Shown piece by piece: positions 8,831 to 17,525 of a stretch of 64,000 nt of DNA. The DNA comes from TC-15 sp034437275 (GTDB taxonomy: Bacteria > Chloroflexota > Anaerolineae > Aggregatilineales > Aggregatilineaceae), in NCBI GenBank assembly GCA_034437275.1, contig DAOTUD010000185.1, positions 1 to 64,000 on the forward strand, given 5' to 3'. Each line of letters opens with the position of its first letter. Within the stretch, counting starts at the first letter, position 1. The translations under genes were made by a program, and so were the position numbers. A model generated the notes under the pieces. The model had not been told where the DNA came from. It searched no databases and worked only from the letters and a program-made list of their open reading frames with translations.

Positions 8831-8857
8831 TTAGCAGTTGGTGTCGCCGATCTGCAT
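8831..8857 (-). CDS. Short leader peptide of the ABC-F gene (MQIGDTNC)
   Basis: An 8-codon frame, ATG at 8857 to TAA at 8831, encodes MQIGDTNC. GGAAAGG lies six bases ahead of the ATG, as good a site as those of real genes here. It starts about 70 bases into the leader and ends about 70 bases before the terminator hairpin. Known ABC-F resistance genes (vmlR, msrD, vga types) carry such short peptides, whose stalled translation by drug-bound ribosomes prevents terminator formation. That role here is inference. Confidence 0.5.
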   Translation of the reverse strand: MQIGDTNC

Positions 8858-8931
8858 TGAAAACCTTTCCACTTGGGTGCCGATAGACGGAGGAAGCCCG
8901 GCTATTGCGGCGCGCTCACTCCGACGCCATC

Positions 8932-8961
8932 ATTGTAGCGGGCGTCCCCGGTGTGTGTCAA
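8932..8961 (-). promoter_or_regulatory. Near-consensus promoter of the ABC-F leader
   Basis: On the minus strand TTGACA (8961-8956), an 18-base spacer and TACAAT (8937-8932) predict transcription from about 8925, giving a leader of roughly 245 bases before the ABC-F start at 8681. The greA promoter fires the other way from the adjoining bases. Confidence 0.75.
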
Positions 8962-8981
8962 GCGCAATTTTGCCGTAAATC

Positions 8982-9010
8982 TTTACAACTCCGCTAAACT
9001 ATGCTAATAT
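8982..9010 (+). promoter_or_regulatory. Promoter of greA
   Basis: TTTACA (8982-8987), a 17-base spacer and an extended minus-10 TGCTAATAT (core 9005-9010) predict a start near 9017, about 175 bases before the greA ATG. Confidence 0.7.
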
Positions 9011-9036
9011 TTAGTCCTTGAAATACATAGATCATC

Positions 9037-9068
9037 AGATCGCCCTGGCAGGCGGTCTCTTGTTTTTT
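9037..9068 (+). terminator. First terminator-like hairpin in the greA leader
   Basis: AGATCGCC (9037-9044) pairs with GGCGGTCT (9051-9058, one G-T pair) around a 6-base loop and is followed by CTTGTTTTTT. It lies about 20 bases after the predicted transcription start and well before greA. Confidence 0.6.
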
Positions 9069-9079
9069 GCATTTCGATT

Positions 9080-9126
9080 GGTAAATACAATTGATCTTTA
9101 CCAGACACAGCATGGGCTGTGTTTTT
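9080..9126 (+). promoter_or_regulatory. Second hairpin and second terminator-like hairpin in the greA leader
   Basis: GGTAAA (9080-9085) pairs with TTTACC (9097-9102). Immediately after, ACACAGC (9105-9111) pairs perfectly with GCTGTGT (9116-9122) around the tetraloop ATGG and runs into TTTTT. Together with the hairpin at 9037 the leader holds three stems before the greA ribosome binding site at about 9182. Confidence 0.55.
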
Positions 9127-9192
9127 ATGCAGAATCAACCCAGGTTATTTTCAGTACGATCCCCGTCAAGATTTGGAGCATGGAGGAACGGG

Positions 9193-9666
9193 ATGAGCAA
9201 TGAAGTCCACTATTTGACGCCAGAAGGGCAAAAAGAACACGAGGAACGACTGGCCTATTTGCGCAATATCCGGCGTCAAGAGGTGGCCGAGCGACTGCGA
9301 CTCGCACTCGAAGAGGGCGGCGAACTCGTAGAAAACGCAGAATATGAAGATGCCAAAAACGAGCAAGCCTTTATTGAGGGTGAAATTTTGCGGTTGGAAC
9401 GCATTCTGAGCAATGCTGAAATTATCGAACCCAATGGCCCGAAAGATGCGGTAACGCTTGGCGCGAAGGTCACCGTTCAGGAAGTTGGCACAGACAGCAC
9501 CGAAGTCTATTATGTGGTCGGTGCGGCGGAAGCCAAACCACGTGAAGGCAAGATTTCACACAAAAGTCCGCTGGGGCAGGCCCTGATCAATCACCATGTC
9601 GGCGATCATGTGGTGGTCAAGGCCCCAGACGGTGATATCACCTTCGAGATAAAAGCTATCGAATAG
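9193..9666 (+). CDS. greA: Transcription elongation factor GreA
   Basis: GreA (157 residues) rescues backtracked RNA polymerase by stimulating cleavage of the nascent RNA. The N-terminal coiled coil is clear: YLTPEGQKEHEERLAYL through ALEEGGELVENAEYEDAKNEQ, with the acidic tip residues D and E in ENAEYEDAKNEQ, then IEGEILRLERIL. The C-terminal FKBP-like domain ends with SPLGQALINHHVGDHVVVKAP. The start at 9193 follows GGAGG by six bases; an in-frame extension to 9091 would run through the leader hairpins and has no ribosome binding site. The order greA-lysS is common in bacteria. Confidence 0.96.
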   Translation: MSNEVHYLTPEGQKEHEERLAYLRNIRRQEVAERLRLALEEGGELVENAEYEDAKNEQAFIEGEILRLERILSNAEIIEPNGPKDAVTLGAKVTVQEVGTDSTEVYYVVGAAEAKPREGKISHKSPLGQALINHHVGDHVVVKAPDGDITFEIKAIE

Positions 9667-9758
9667 ACCAGACCGATGCTGCCTGGCGGTGTACCTTTCG
9701 GCCCATGCCCGCGTCCGCTGGTGTGGGCCTTGTTGTGGATAATAGGAGCCAATTTTCT

Positions 9759-11276
9759 ATGTGGGAACCTGCAAACAATTTGGAACACGAGCGCCTCGAC
9801 AAGCTGAACCGGATGCGCGACAAGGGCGTTGATCCCTTTCCGAGCCGGGTAGAGCGCACCCATACGGCTGCCGGCGCGGTGCGCGCCTTCGAGGCGGTCG
9901 AGGGTGACGAGCAGGCCGCCGACATCCCGGTCACGGTCTGCGGGCGCGTGGTGCGCCAAAACCTGAAGGGCAAGGTGTACTTCGCGCACATCGAAGATGG
10001 GTCGGGTCGGGTCCAGCTTTTTGTGCGGATCAACAACGTGGGCGAAGATACGTTCGGCTGGATCAGGAACGAGCTGGACCTGGGCGACTTCGTGCAGGCC
10101 AGCGGCACGATGATGCGCACGCGCACCGGCGAGGTGAGCGTCCTGGTGCAGGCGATGCGCCCCCTGGCCAAAGCCCTCAGCCCGCTGCCGGTCATCAAGG
10201 AACGGGTCAGCGAGGAGGGACAGCGCGAGCGTTACGGGGCCTTCAGCGATGTGGAAGAACGCTATCGCCAGCGCTACGCCGACCTGGCCGTGAACCCGGA
10301 CTCGCGCGCGGTGTTCCGTGTGCGCGCCCGCACGATCAGCGCGCTGCGGCACTTTCTGGACGAGGCGGGCTATCTCGAAGTCGAGACGCCGATTCTCCAG
10401 CCGATCTACGGCGGCGCAGCGGCGCGCCCGTTCGTGACGCATCACAACCAACTGCACCAGGACCTGTTTTTGCGCATCAGCTTTGAGTTGTACCTGAAGC
10501 GGCTGCTGGTCGGGATGTATGATGGCGTGTACGAGATTGGCCGCGACTTTCGCAACGAGGGCGTCAGCTTCAAGCACAACCCGGAATTTACGCAGCTTGA
10601 GTTTTACCACGCCTACACCGATTATCACGACATGATGGACGTGACGGAGCAGTTGGTGGCGCACGCAGTGGAGAAAGTGACCGGCGGCACGACCGTCACC
10701 TTCCAGGGGCACACTATCGACTTCAGCCCGCCCTGGCAGCGGATCACGCTGCGCGACGCGATCCAGCAGCACACCGGCATCGACTACACCGCGCATCCCG
10801 ACGCCGAGGCGCTGTATGCCGCGATGCAGGCCGCCGAGATCGACGCCTCGCCCAACGATAGCTGGGGCAAGTTGGTCGATTCCCTGCTGGGGGCTGCCGT
10901 CGAGCTGGCACTGATCCAGCCGACCTTTATCCTGGACTACCCGCGCGATATCTCGCCGTTCGCCAAGCTGGTGCCGGACGATGACACCCACGTCGAGCGC
11001 TTCGAGATCTTTATCGGCGGGATGGAGATGGGCAACGCCTTCACCGAGATCAACGATCCGCTGGACCAGGAAGCCCGTTTCCTGGAGATGGGCCGCCTGT
11101 ACGCCGACGAGGACGACGAGGCCACGCCCATCGATGAGGACTACCTGCGCGCGCTGCGCTACGGGATGCCGCCCTGCGGGGGCTGCGGGATCGGGGTCGA
11201 CCGGCTGGTGATGCTGCTGACCAACCGCAGCACGATCCGCGAGGTGCTGCTCTTCCCCCACCTGCGCGAACGGTAA
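9759..11276 (+). CDS. lysS: Lysyl-tRNA synthetase, class II
   Basis: LysRS (505 residues) charges tRNA-Lys. It starts with a LNRMRDKGVDPFPSRV-type entry and an OB-fold anticodon domain (RVVRQNLKGKVYFAHIEDGSGRVQLF). The catalytic class II motifs follow: motif 1 near FLDEAGYLEVETPILQPIYG, motif 2 FRNEGVSFKHNPEFTQLEFY and motif 3 GCGIGVDRLVMLL. The start at 9759 has AGGAG eleven bases ahead; an ATG at 9705 is in frame but lacks a site. It lies 92 bases after greA. Confidence 0.96.
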   Translation: MWEPANNLEHERLDKLNRMRDKGVDPFPSRVERTHTAAGAVRAFEAVEGDEQAADIPVTVCGRVVRQNLKGKVYFAHIEDGSGRVQLFVRINNVGEDTFGWIRNELDLGDFVQASGTMMRTRTGEVSVLVQAMRPLAKALSPLPVIKERVSEEGQRERYGAFSDVEERYRQRYADLAVNPDSRAVFRVRARTISALRHFLDEAGYLEVETPILQPIYGGAAARPFVTHHNQLHQDLFLRISFELYLKRLLVGMYDGVYEIGRDFRNEGVSFKHNPEFTQLEFYHAYTDYHDMMDVTEQLVAHAVEKVTGGTTVTFQGHTIDFSPPWQRITLRDAIQQHTGIDYTAHPDAEALYAAMQAAEIDASPNDSWGKLVDSLLGAAVELALIQPTFILDYPRDISPFAKLVPDDDTHVERFEIFIGGMEMGNAFTEINDPLDQEARFLEMGRLYADEDDEATPIDEDYLRALRYGMPPCGGCGIGVDRLVMLLTNRSTIREVLLFPHLRER

Positions 11277-11327
11277 CGTGATTCGCGCTGCTGTCACGAC
11301 GCGGGAGCAGCAGATAGGGAGCAAGCC

Positions 11328-12695
11328 ATGGCTAAAGCACGTGTGTATTACGAATGCCAGACCTGTGGGCGGCGTGCCGCCCGCTACATGGGCAAGTGCC
11401 CGGGGTGCGGCGAATTCAACACCATGCTCGAGCTGGTCGAGGAGCCGGAAACGCCCGCCGCCCAGGCGAAGGCGCTGCCGCGCTCCAAGCCGCAGTTGCT
11501 GCGCGACGTATCCGCCGAAGCGGGCGACCGCTACCCGGTGCCGGTCGAGGAGTTGTCGCGCGTGCTGGGCGGGGGGTTGGTGCCGGGCAGCGTGGTGCTG
11601 GTCGGCGGCGATCCGGGTATTGGCAAAAGCACGCTGCTGCTGCAAGTCGCGGCGCTGATGGAAGACATCGCCGGGCCGGTGCTGTACGTCAGCGGCGAGG
11701 AGAGCGAGCGCCAGATCAAGATGCGCGCCGAACGGCTGGGCCTGTCGCCGCAGCAGCTCTACCTGGTCACCGAAACCGAGATCGACGCTATCCTGGCGCA
11801 CGTGGAAGACATCAAGCCGCGCCTGGTGATCGTCGACTCGATCCAGACGACCTACTTCGAGGGCAAAGCTTCGTCGGCGGGCAGCGTCAGCCAAGTGCGC
11901 GAGTGTGCCAGCCGCCTGCGCGAGATGGCGAAGAACAGCGGCATCGCGGTCTTCCTGGTCGGCCACGTCACCAAAGAGGGCGTGATCGCCGGGCCGCGCG
12001 TGCTGGAGCACATCGTGGACACGGTGCTGTACCTGGAGGGCGACCGCTTCCAGGCATACCGGCTGCTGCGCAGCGTCAAAAACCGGTTCGGCGCAACGAG
12101 CGAGGTCGGCGTGTTCGAGATGCGCGACCAGGGGCTGGTCGAGATCGCCAACCCGTCGGAGGTGTTCATCGCCGAGCGGGTGGTCAACGCGCCGGGCAGC
12201 GCCATCGCGGTCACGCTGGAGGGAACGCGCCCGCTGCTGGTCGAGGTGCAGGCGCTGGCCAGCCAGACGGTCTATCCCAACCCGCGCCGCACCGCGAACG
12301 GCGTGGACTTCAACCGGCTGCTGCTGATCGCGGCGGTGCTGATCAAACGGGTCGGGCTGCGGCTGTACGAAAAAGACCTGTTCGTGAACGTGATCAGCGG
12401 GCTGAAGATCGACGAGCCGGCAGCCGACCTGGCGATTGCGGTCGCGGTGGCGTCGAGCGCGTGGGACGTGCCGGTCCCGGCGGATATGGCGTTCGTGGGC
12501 GAGATCGGGCTGAGTGGCGAACTCCGCGCGGTCAGCCAGACCGCGACGCGCGTTCGAGAGGCGGCCAAGCTCGGCTTCCAGCGGGTGCTGGTGCCGCGCA
12601 CGTTCCGCCAGGACGAGGCCAACACGGGCAGCGCGTCGATTGTGAAGGTGCGCAGCATCCGCGATGCGCTGGACACGGCGCTGCCGCGCAAGTGA
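11328..12695 (+). CDS. radA: DNA repair protein RadA
   Basis: RadA (455 residues) is a RecA-like ATPase that promotes branch migration in recombination. Seen in order: an N-terminal C4 zinc finger (YYECQTCGRRAARYMGKCPG), Walker A GGDPGIGKST near residue 95, YVSGEES, the RadA-specific KNRFG motif in RSVKNRFGATSEVGVFEM, and a C-terminal Lon-protease-like domain (LKIDEPAADLAIAVAVASS, FVGEIGLSGELRAV). The ATG is preceded by GGGAGCAAGCC. Position after lysS and before nadK/recN fits a housekeeping and repair block. Confidence 0.96.
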   Translation: MAKARVYYECQTCGRRAARYMGKCPGCGEFNTMLELVEEPETPAAQAKALPRSKPQLLRDVSAEAGDRYPVPVEELSRVLGGGLVPGSVVLVGGDPGIGKSTLLLQVAALMEDIAGPVLYVSGEESERQIKMRAERLGLSPQQLYLVTETEIDAILAHVEDIKPRLVIVDSIQTTYFEGKASSAGSVSQVRECASRLREMAKNSGIAVFLVGHVTKEGVIAGPRVLEHIVDTVLYLEGDRFQAYRLLRSVKNRFGATSEVGVFEMRDQGLVEIANPSEVFIAERVVNAPGSAIAVTLEGTRPLLVEVQALASQTVYPNPRRTANGVDFNRLLLIAAVLIKRVGLRLYEKDLFVNVISGLKIDEPAADLAIAVAVASSAWDVPVPADMAFVGEIGLSGELRAVSQTATRVREAAKLGFQRVLVPRTFRQDEANTGSASIVKVRSIRDALDTALPRK

Positions 12696-12798
12696 CGCAT
12701 CAGGTGGGCGTCAGGATCGGCGGGTTTCCGTTGCCGGCGCGCCGGGTTCGCGTCAAGCCCACCGGTGCGCGGGAGCTTATGATCGAATCGTAACCTGA

Positions 12799-12871
12799 GA
12801 CGGCTGATGCCCCCCACAGCCGTCCGGTTGCTCCCCCAAGACCAAATGCTGTGTGGTGTTTGGTCTTTTTT
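12799..12871 (+). terminator. Tandem hairpins ending the radA transcript
   Basis: A first stem GACGGCTG/CAGCCGTC (12799-12806, 12817-12824) is followed by a second, AAGACCAAA (12838-12846) with TTTGGTCTT (12859-12867), running into a T6 tract. The second is a standard intrinsic terminator. The 281 bases between radA and nadK hold these hairpins and the nadK promoter and no gene. Confidence 0.8.
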
Positions 12872-12919
12872 ATGCTTGCCACATCGAACTTTTGTTCGTA
12901 TACTGGAGACGCACGCATT

Positions 12920-12947
12920 TTGCCAGCTTTTCGTGTCGGGCTATAAT
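12920..12947 (+). promoter_or_regulatory. Promoter of nadK
   Basis: TTGCCA (12920-12925), a 16-base spacer and TATAAT (12942-12947) predict a start near 12954, about 23 bases before the chosen nadK ATG. Confidence 0.6.
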
Positions 12948-12976
12948 CGCCAGTGTGGAGAATGAGCGAGGCTTGT

Positions 12977-13867
12977 ATGCACCCTTTCCAGCGCATTGGG
13001 ATATTGGCACATCCCTTCCGGTCCAGTAGCGCGCCCATCGCCCAGGACGTTGAGCGCACCTTGAAAGCGCACGGCATCGAAACCTGGATGCGCACGGCGT
13101 GGGACGCGACACGGGCCCAGCCCTTGGTGCACGGCTCTGATCTGGTGATCGCCATCGGCGGCGATGGGGCCATGCTGCGCGCGGCGCGCGTCTGTGCGCC
13201 GGAGAGCGTGCCGGTGCTGGGCATCAATACCGGCTATCTCGGCTTTTTGACCGAGATCAGCCCGGAGGAATGGGAAGCCAGCCTGGAGAAGCTGCTGCGC
13301 GGCGACTACTGGCGGGAGGAACGGATGTTGATCCGGTGCGATGTGCAGCGCGAGGGCACGGTGCTGAGCACGACCGATGCGCTCAACGACGTGGTCATCA
13401 GTCGCGGGGCGATTGCCAAATCGATCCAGTTGGAAACGTACATCGATGGTGGCTGGGCGACGACCTATCATTGTGATGGGCTGATCATCGCCACCCCGAC
13501 CGGCTCGACGGCATATGCCCTGGCGGTCGGCGGCCCGATCTTGCCGCCGGAGTTGAAGAACATCCTGGTGACGCCTGTCGCCCCGCACCTGAGCATGGAC
13601 CGCCCGATGGTGCTCTCGCAGGGGGCGACGGTCGAGGTAGTTGTTGAGCCGCACACACTGGCCGAAGTGGTGCTGACGGTCGACGGGGAACTGGTCGCCA
13701 GCCTGGAATCATCGGACCAGGTCGTGATCCGCGCCTCGGACAGTGTGAGCTGTTTCGTCCGGCTGCGGGATCGCAATTACTTTTACCGGTCGCTGCTCGA
13801 TCGCCTGGAGCCGCGTGTCCCGCCGCGCCCGGGCCGGAACAGGGCATCGAACCGCGACAAAAATTAG
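12977..13867 (+). CDS. nadK: NAD kinase
   Basis: NAD kinase (296 residues) phosphorylates NAD to NADP. Seen: IGILAHPFRSSS at the N-terminus, the catalytic GGDG in LVIAIGGDGAMLRAAR, LGINTGYLGFL, NDVVISRG, and the substrate motif IATPTGSTAYALAVGGPI. Length and order fit the family. The ATG at 12977 follows GAGCGAGG by five bases; upstream in-frame starts fall on the predicted transcription start. NadK next to recN is a common pairing. Confidence 0.95.
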   Translation: MHPFQRIGILAHPFRSSSAPIAQDVERTLKAHGIETWMRTAWDATRAQPLVHGSDLVIAIGGDGAMLRAARVCAPESVPVLGINTGYLGFLTEISPEEWEASLEKLLRGDYWREERMLIRCDVQREGTVLSTTDALNDVVISRGAIAKSIQLETYIDGGWATTYHCDGLIIATPTGSTAYALAVGGPILPPELKNILVTPVAPHLSMDRPMVLSQGATVEVVVEPHTLAEVVLTVDGELVASLESSDQVVIRASDSVSCFVRLRDRNYFYRSLLDRLEPRVPPRPGRNRASNRDKN

Positions 13868-13949
13868 AAGGCCATAATAGAATGTGCCAGACACGGCACG
13901 AGTTGGGATAATCTAATCAAATAGATAGGTGCACCGAGATAGATATCCA

Positions 13950-14477
13950 ATGAGTTTTCCAGAGCGAATCAACGATAGACCAGCGGACACTCTAGAAGAA
14001 GACGACCGGGTACTGTATTGCACAGTGCATCCGAACGTCCAGACGAACTTACGCTGCAACCGCTGCGGGCGGCCTATGTGTACCCGCTGCGCGGTGCGGA
14101 CGCCGGTTGGTTATCGCTGTAAGGAATGTGTGCGCGAGCAGCAGAATACGTTTTTCACCGCCCAGGTGATCGATTACTTGATCGCCGCCGGGGTGAGCCT
14201 GGTGATGAGTTTCTTCGCCGCGTTCATTCTGGCCAACATCGGCTGGTTTTTCATCGCGTTTTTCATCGCTCCGGCAGCCGGCGGCCTGATTGGCCGGGTC
14301 GTGCTGCGCCTGACCGGCAAGCGGCGCGGGCGGTATACCGGCGCAGTGGTCGGGACGTGTGTGGTGTTGGGCGCGCTGCCGCTGCTGCCGCTGAATTTGC
14401 TGAGTGTCGGCATCTACCTCTTTATGGCAACTGGTACAGCAGTCGCACAGTTTGGGCTGCACCTTACCGTGAACTGA
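13950..14477 (+). CDS. Zinc-finger (B-box-like) membrane protein
   Basis: The protein (175 residues) has a treble-clef-like zinc finger at residues 20-60: C-x2-H ... C-x2-C ... C-x2-C ... C-x2-C (YCTVHPN, RCNRCGRPMCTRC, YRCKECV). Three hydrophobic spans follow (about 75-100, 105-120 and 140-170), ending at a short tail. Proteins of this plan, a B-box-like finger joined to membrane helices, are frequent in Chloroflexota, but no function is known. A GTG at 13929 is an alternative start; neither has a strong ribosome binding site. It ends 21 bases before recN. Confidence 0.7.
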   Translation: MSFPERINDRPADTLEEDDRVLYCTVHPNVQTNLRCNRCGRPMCTRCAVRTPVGYRCKECVREQQNTFFTAQVIDYLIAAGVSLVMSFFAAFILANIGWFFIAFFIAPAAGGLIGRVVLRLTGKRRGRYTGAVVGTCVVLGALPLLPLNLLSVGIYLFMATGTAVAQFGLHLTVN

Positions 14478-14498
14478 GAGAGGCTCTTCGTAGCGCTT

Positions 14499-16241
14499 AT
14501 GCTTCAACAACTGCGGATCAAAGACTTTGCCATTATCGACGAAATTACCCTGATACTGCCCGGCGGCTTTCTGGTGCTCACCGGCGAAACCGGGGCTGGG
14601 AAGTCGATCATCGTCGATGCGGTGAACCTGCTGGTCGGGGATCGTTCCGATTCCACGCTGGTACGCGGCGGGGCCGACCGCGCCGTGATCGAGGGTATCT
14701 TCACTATCCCCGACGACCTGCGCGACGATATGCTGGCGCTGCTCGAAGCGGAGGGCCTGGAGGGCGAGTCCGACGACGAAGTCATCCTGACGCGCGAAGT
14801 CCGGTCCAGCGGGCGGAGTGTGTCGCGGGTGAACGGCTCGACGTGCAACCTGAACATCTTCCGCGAAGTCAGTGGGATGCTGGTCGATATTCACGGCCAG
14901 GGTGAGCATTTGTCGCTGCTCAAGCCCAAGCGCCACCTGTACCTGCTGGACCGCTACGCGCGCCTGGAAGACGAGCGCGACGCACTGCGTGCGTTGGTGA
15001 AGGAATACGAGGCGCTGCAAAAAGAGATCGACAGCCTGCTCACCGACGAGGCCGCGCTGGCGCGGCGCGTCGATATGCTGGAGTACCAGCTTCAGGAAAT
15101 CCAGGTCGCCGATCCGCGCCCGGAAGAAGAAGCCGAACTCGAGCAAGAGCGCAACCGGCTGGTCAACGCCGAGCGCATCGCCGAACTGGCGACCGAGGCG
15201 CAGTACGCGCTGGACGGCGAGCCGGGCGAAGTGTCCGGGGTGGACTTGTTGGGACAGGCCGCCATTTTGCTGAGCAAGCTCGCCAAGCTCGACCCGGCGA
15301 TGGACGAACATCACCAGTTGGCCGAAGCCCTGAGCGCCCAGGCTGACGAACTGGCGCGCACGCTGCGTGCCTACTGCGATGGCATCGAGTACGATCCGCG
15401 CCGCCTGGACGAGATCGAGGAACGGGTTGAGGTGCTGGCCCGGCTCAAGCGCAAGTATGGCGGGTCGATTGCGGCGGTGCTGGAATACGCCGGCAACGCC
15501 CAGGCCGAACTCGACTCGATCACGCACAGCGAGGAACGGCTGGCCGAACTGCAAGCCGAGGCCGACGACCTGCTGCACCAGATCGGCACGCAGGCTGCCC
15601 AGTTGAGCGCCAAACGCCGGCAGGCCGCCGCCCACATGACGAAAGCCATCGTGGCCGAGCTCGGCCAACTGCGCATGGAAGGCGCACGCTTTGAGGTGCA
15701 GATTACGCACCAGGACGACGCCGACGGCTGTTATGTCGACGACCGGCGGCTGGCCTTCACCCGCACCGGCATCGATCAGGTCGAGTTCATGATGGCGGCC
15801 AACATCGGCGAGCCGCTGCGCCCGATTGTGAAGGTGGCTTCCGGCGGCGAAACGGCGCGCATCATGCTGGCGCTAAAGTCGGTGCTGTCCTACGCCGACC
15901 AGACGCCGACCCTCATCTTCGACGAGATCGACCAGGGCATCGGCGGGCGGATGGGCGCGGTGGTCGGCCACAAGCTGTGGCGACTGGCGCACAATCACCA
16001 GGTGGTGGTGGTGACGCACCTGGCACAGTTGGCCGGGTTTGGCGACACGCACTACAAGGTCAGCAAGCGTGTCGAGAATGACCGCACCGTGACCCGCACC
16101 GAAGTGCTGGGCGACCACGCGCGGGTGGAAGAGCTGGCGGACATGCTGGGGGCCGAAACGACCAGCGCTCGCCAGAGCGCCTACGACATCTTGATGCTGG
16201 CGCGCCGCACCAAAGAAGGTCGCAAGCTAGAGACAGTGTAA
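14499..16241 (+). CDS. recN: DNA repair protein RecN
   Basis: RecN (580 residues) is an SMC-like ATPase acting on DNA double-strand breaks. Seen: MLQQLRIKDFAIIDEI, Walker A GETGAGKS, HGQGEHLSLL, a long coiled-coil middle (about 155-360, rich in Glu, Ala, Leu and Arg), then the C-terminal half with signature ASGGETARIMLALK, Walker B LIFDEIDQGIGG and VVTHLAQLAGF. Length matches the family. It follows the zinc-finger gene closely, so they may share a message. Confidence 0.96.
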   Translation: MLQQLRIKDFAIIDEITLILPGGFLVLTGETGAGKSIIVDAVNLLVGDRSDSTLVRGGADRAVIEGIFTIPDDLRDDMLALLEAEGLEGESDDEVILTREVRSSGRSVSRVNGSTCNLNIFREVSGMLVDIHGQGEHLSLLKPKRHLYLLDRYARLEDERDALRALVKEYEALQKEIDSLLTDEAALARRVDMLEYQLQEIQVADPRPEEEAELEQERNRLVNAERIAELATEAQYALDGEPGEVSGVDLLGQAAILLSKLAKLDPAMDEHHQLAEALSAQADELARTLRAYCDGIEYDPRRLDEIEERVEVLARLKRKYGGSIAAVLEYAGNAQAELDSITHSEERLAELQAEADDLLHQIGTQAAQLSAKRRQAAAHMTKAIVAELGQLRMEGARFEVQITHQDDADGCYVDDRRLAFTRTGIDQVEFMMAANIGEPLRPIVKVASGGETARIMLALKSVLSYADQTPTLIFDEIDQGIGGRMGAVVGHKLWRLAHNHQVVVVTHLAQLAGFGDTHYKVSKRVENDRTVTRTEVLGDHARVEELADMLGAETTSARQSAYDILMLARRTKEGRKLETV

Positions 16242-16425
16242 CGGCTGTTTTTTCCCCGTAAAATCACATCTGTACGCCATGCAGCCGGACCCCAATGTTC
16301 CTCTGCCTTTTTTTGATTATCTTTACCCTAAAAAATGACGGTCTGATCCCGTTTATGCTAGACTCTCTATCGTACGAACAACGCGAAGCTTCTCGTTATT
16401 TTTTCGGGGTATTGGAGCAGAATAG

Positions 16426-17496
16426 ATGTCAAATGCTTTGAGCTTGCAAGAGCAGCTTGATCGCATGACCAAACCGGGCGAACTGGTCGAGGTGGTCGAT
16501 GCGGAGGAGAACAAGCTGCGGTGTGTGGCGTGCGGCCATCGCTGCCTGCTCAAAGATGGGCGGCGGGGCATTTGCAAGGTGCGCTACAACGATGGCGGCA
16601 CGCTGCGGGTGCCGCATGGCTACGTGGGGGCGCTGCAAGTCGATCCGGTGGAGAAGAAGCCGTTTTTCCACGTCACGCCGGGCGAGAGCGTGCTCAGCTT
16701 TGGGATGCTGGGCTGCGATTACCGCTGCAGCTATTGCCAAAACTGGCGCATTTCGCAAACGCTGCGCGATGATCGCGCCGGACGCGACTATATGCCCATC
16801 TCGTCGGATGAACTGATTGCGACGGGGCAAAATCGCGGGGCGCGCGCCGTCGCCAGCACGTATAACGAACCGCTGATCACGACCGAGTGGGCAGTGGAAA
16901 TCTTCAAGAAAGCCAAAGCGGCGGGGATGCACACGCTGTACGTCTCCAACGGCAACGGCACCCCAGAGGTGATCGACTACCTCAAGCCCTGGCTGGACGG
17001 CTACAAGATCGACCTCAAGACGATGCAAGACAGCCACTACCGCAAGGAGATCGGCGGCGTATTGCAGCATGTGCTCGACACGATCAAGCTGGTGTACGAG
17101 GCCGGGATTTACCTGGAAGTGCTGACGCTGGTGATCCCCGGCTTTAACGACAGCAACGACGAACTGTGGGAGGCGGCCAGCTACTTGCGCAACGTGTCGC
17201 CGGACATCCCCTGGCACCTGACGGCTTTCCACCCGGACTACAAGATGACCGATCCGCCCCGTACCAGCCGGGAAACCCTGATCCGGGCGGCGGAGATCGG
17301 TGTGGAGGCCGGGCTGAACTACGTATATGCGGGGAATCTCCCGGGGCGGGTTGGTGAATGGGAAAACACCCGCTGTCCGCAGTGTAACACCACGCTGATC
17401 CGGCGCTATGGGTTCATCATTCAGGAAAACAAACTGTCACGCACGGGCGGGGACTGCCCGGACTGTGGCACGCACATACCGGGCATCTGGCAATAG
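16426..17496 (+). CDS. amrS: AmmeMemoRadiSam system radical SAM enzyme
   Basis: This 356-residue radical SAM protein carries the CxxxCxxC cluster motif as CDYRCSYCQNW near residue 105. The family context is clear from GYVGALQVDPVEKKPFFH before it and from STYNEPLITTEW, TLYVSNGNGTPEVIDYL, LDGYKIDLKT and WHLTAFHPDY after it. Extra cysteines occur near both ends: C-x2-C at residues 31-34 (CVACGHRC) and a C4-type finger at the C-terminus (CPQCNTT, CPDCGTH). The usual partners Memo and AMMECR1 are not seen nearby. GGAGCAGAATAG precedes the ATG. The reaction is unknown. Confidence 0.88.
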   Translation: MSNALSLQEQLDRMTKPGELVEVVDAEENKLRCVACGHRCLLKDGRRGICKVRYNDGGTLRVPHGYVGALQVDPVEKKPFFHVTPGESVLSFGMLGCDYRCSYCQNWRISQTLRDDRAGRDYMPISSDELIATGQNRGARAVASTYNEPLITTEWAVEIFKKAKAAGMHTLYVSNGNGTPEVIDYLKPWLDGYKIDLKTMQDSHYRKEIGGVLQHVLDTIKLVYEAGIYLEVLTLVIPGFNDSNDELWEAASYLRNVSPDIPWHLTAFHPDYKMTDPPRTSRETLIRAAEIGVEAGLNYVYAGNLPGRVGEWENTRCPQCNTTLIRRYGFIIQENKLSRTGGDCPDCGTHIPGIWQ

Positions 17497-17525
17497 CCGT
17501 AACAGTTAGGGAACGACGCGCGACC

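Noticed and set aside
9606..12011. An 801-codon open frame on the minus strand opposite greA, lysS and radA
   Set aside because: It crosses three unmistakable genes and their gaps; His/Arg/Gln-rich composition is typical of a shadow frame.
12957..12973. GGAGAATGAGCGAGGCT also occurs at 19797-19813
   Set aside because: A single 17-base match within 64 kb can arise by chance; one copy lies at the nadK start, the other at the 3' edge of holA, with no shared context.
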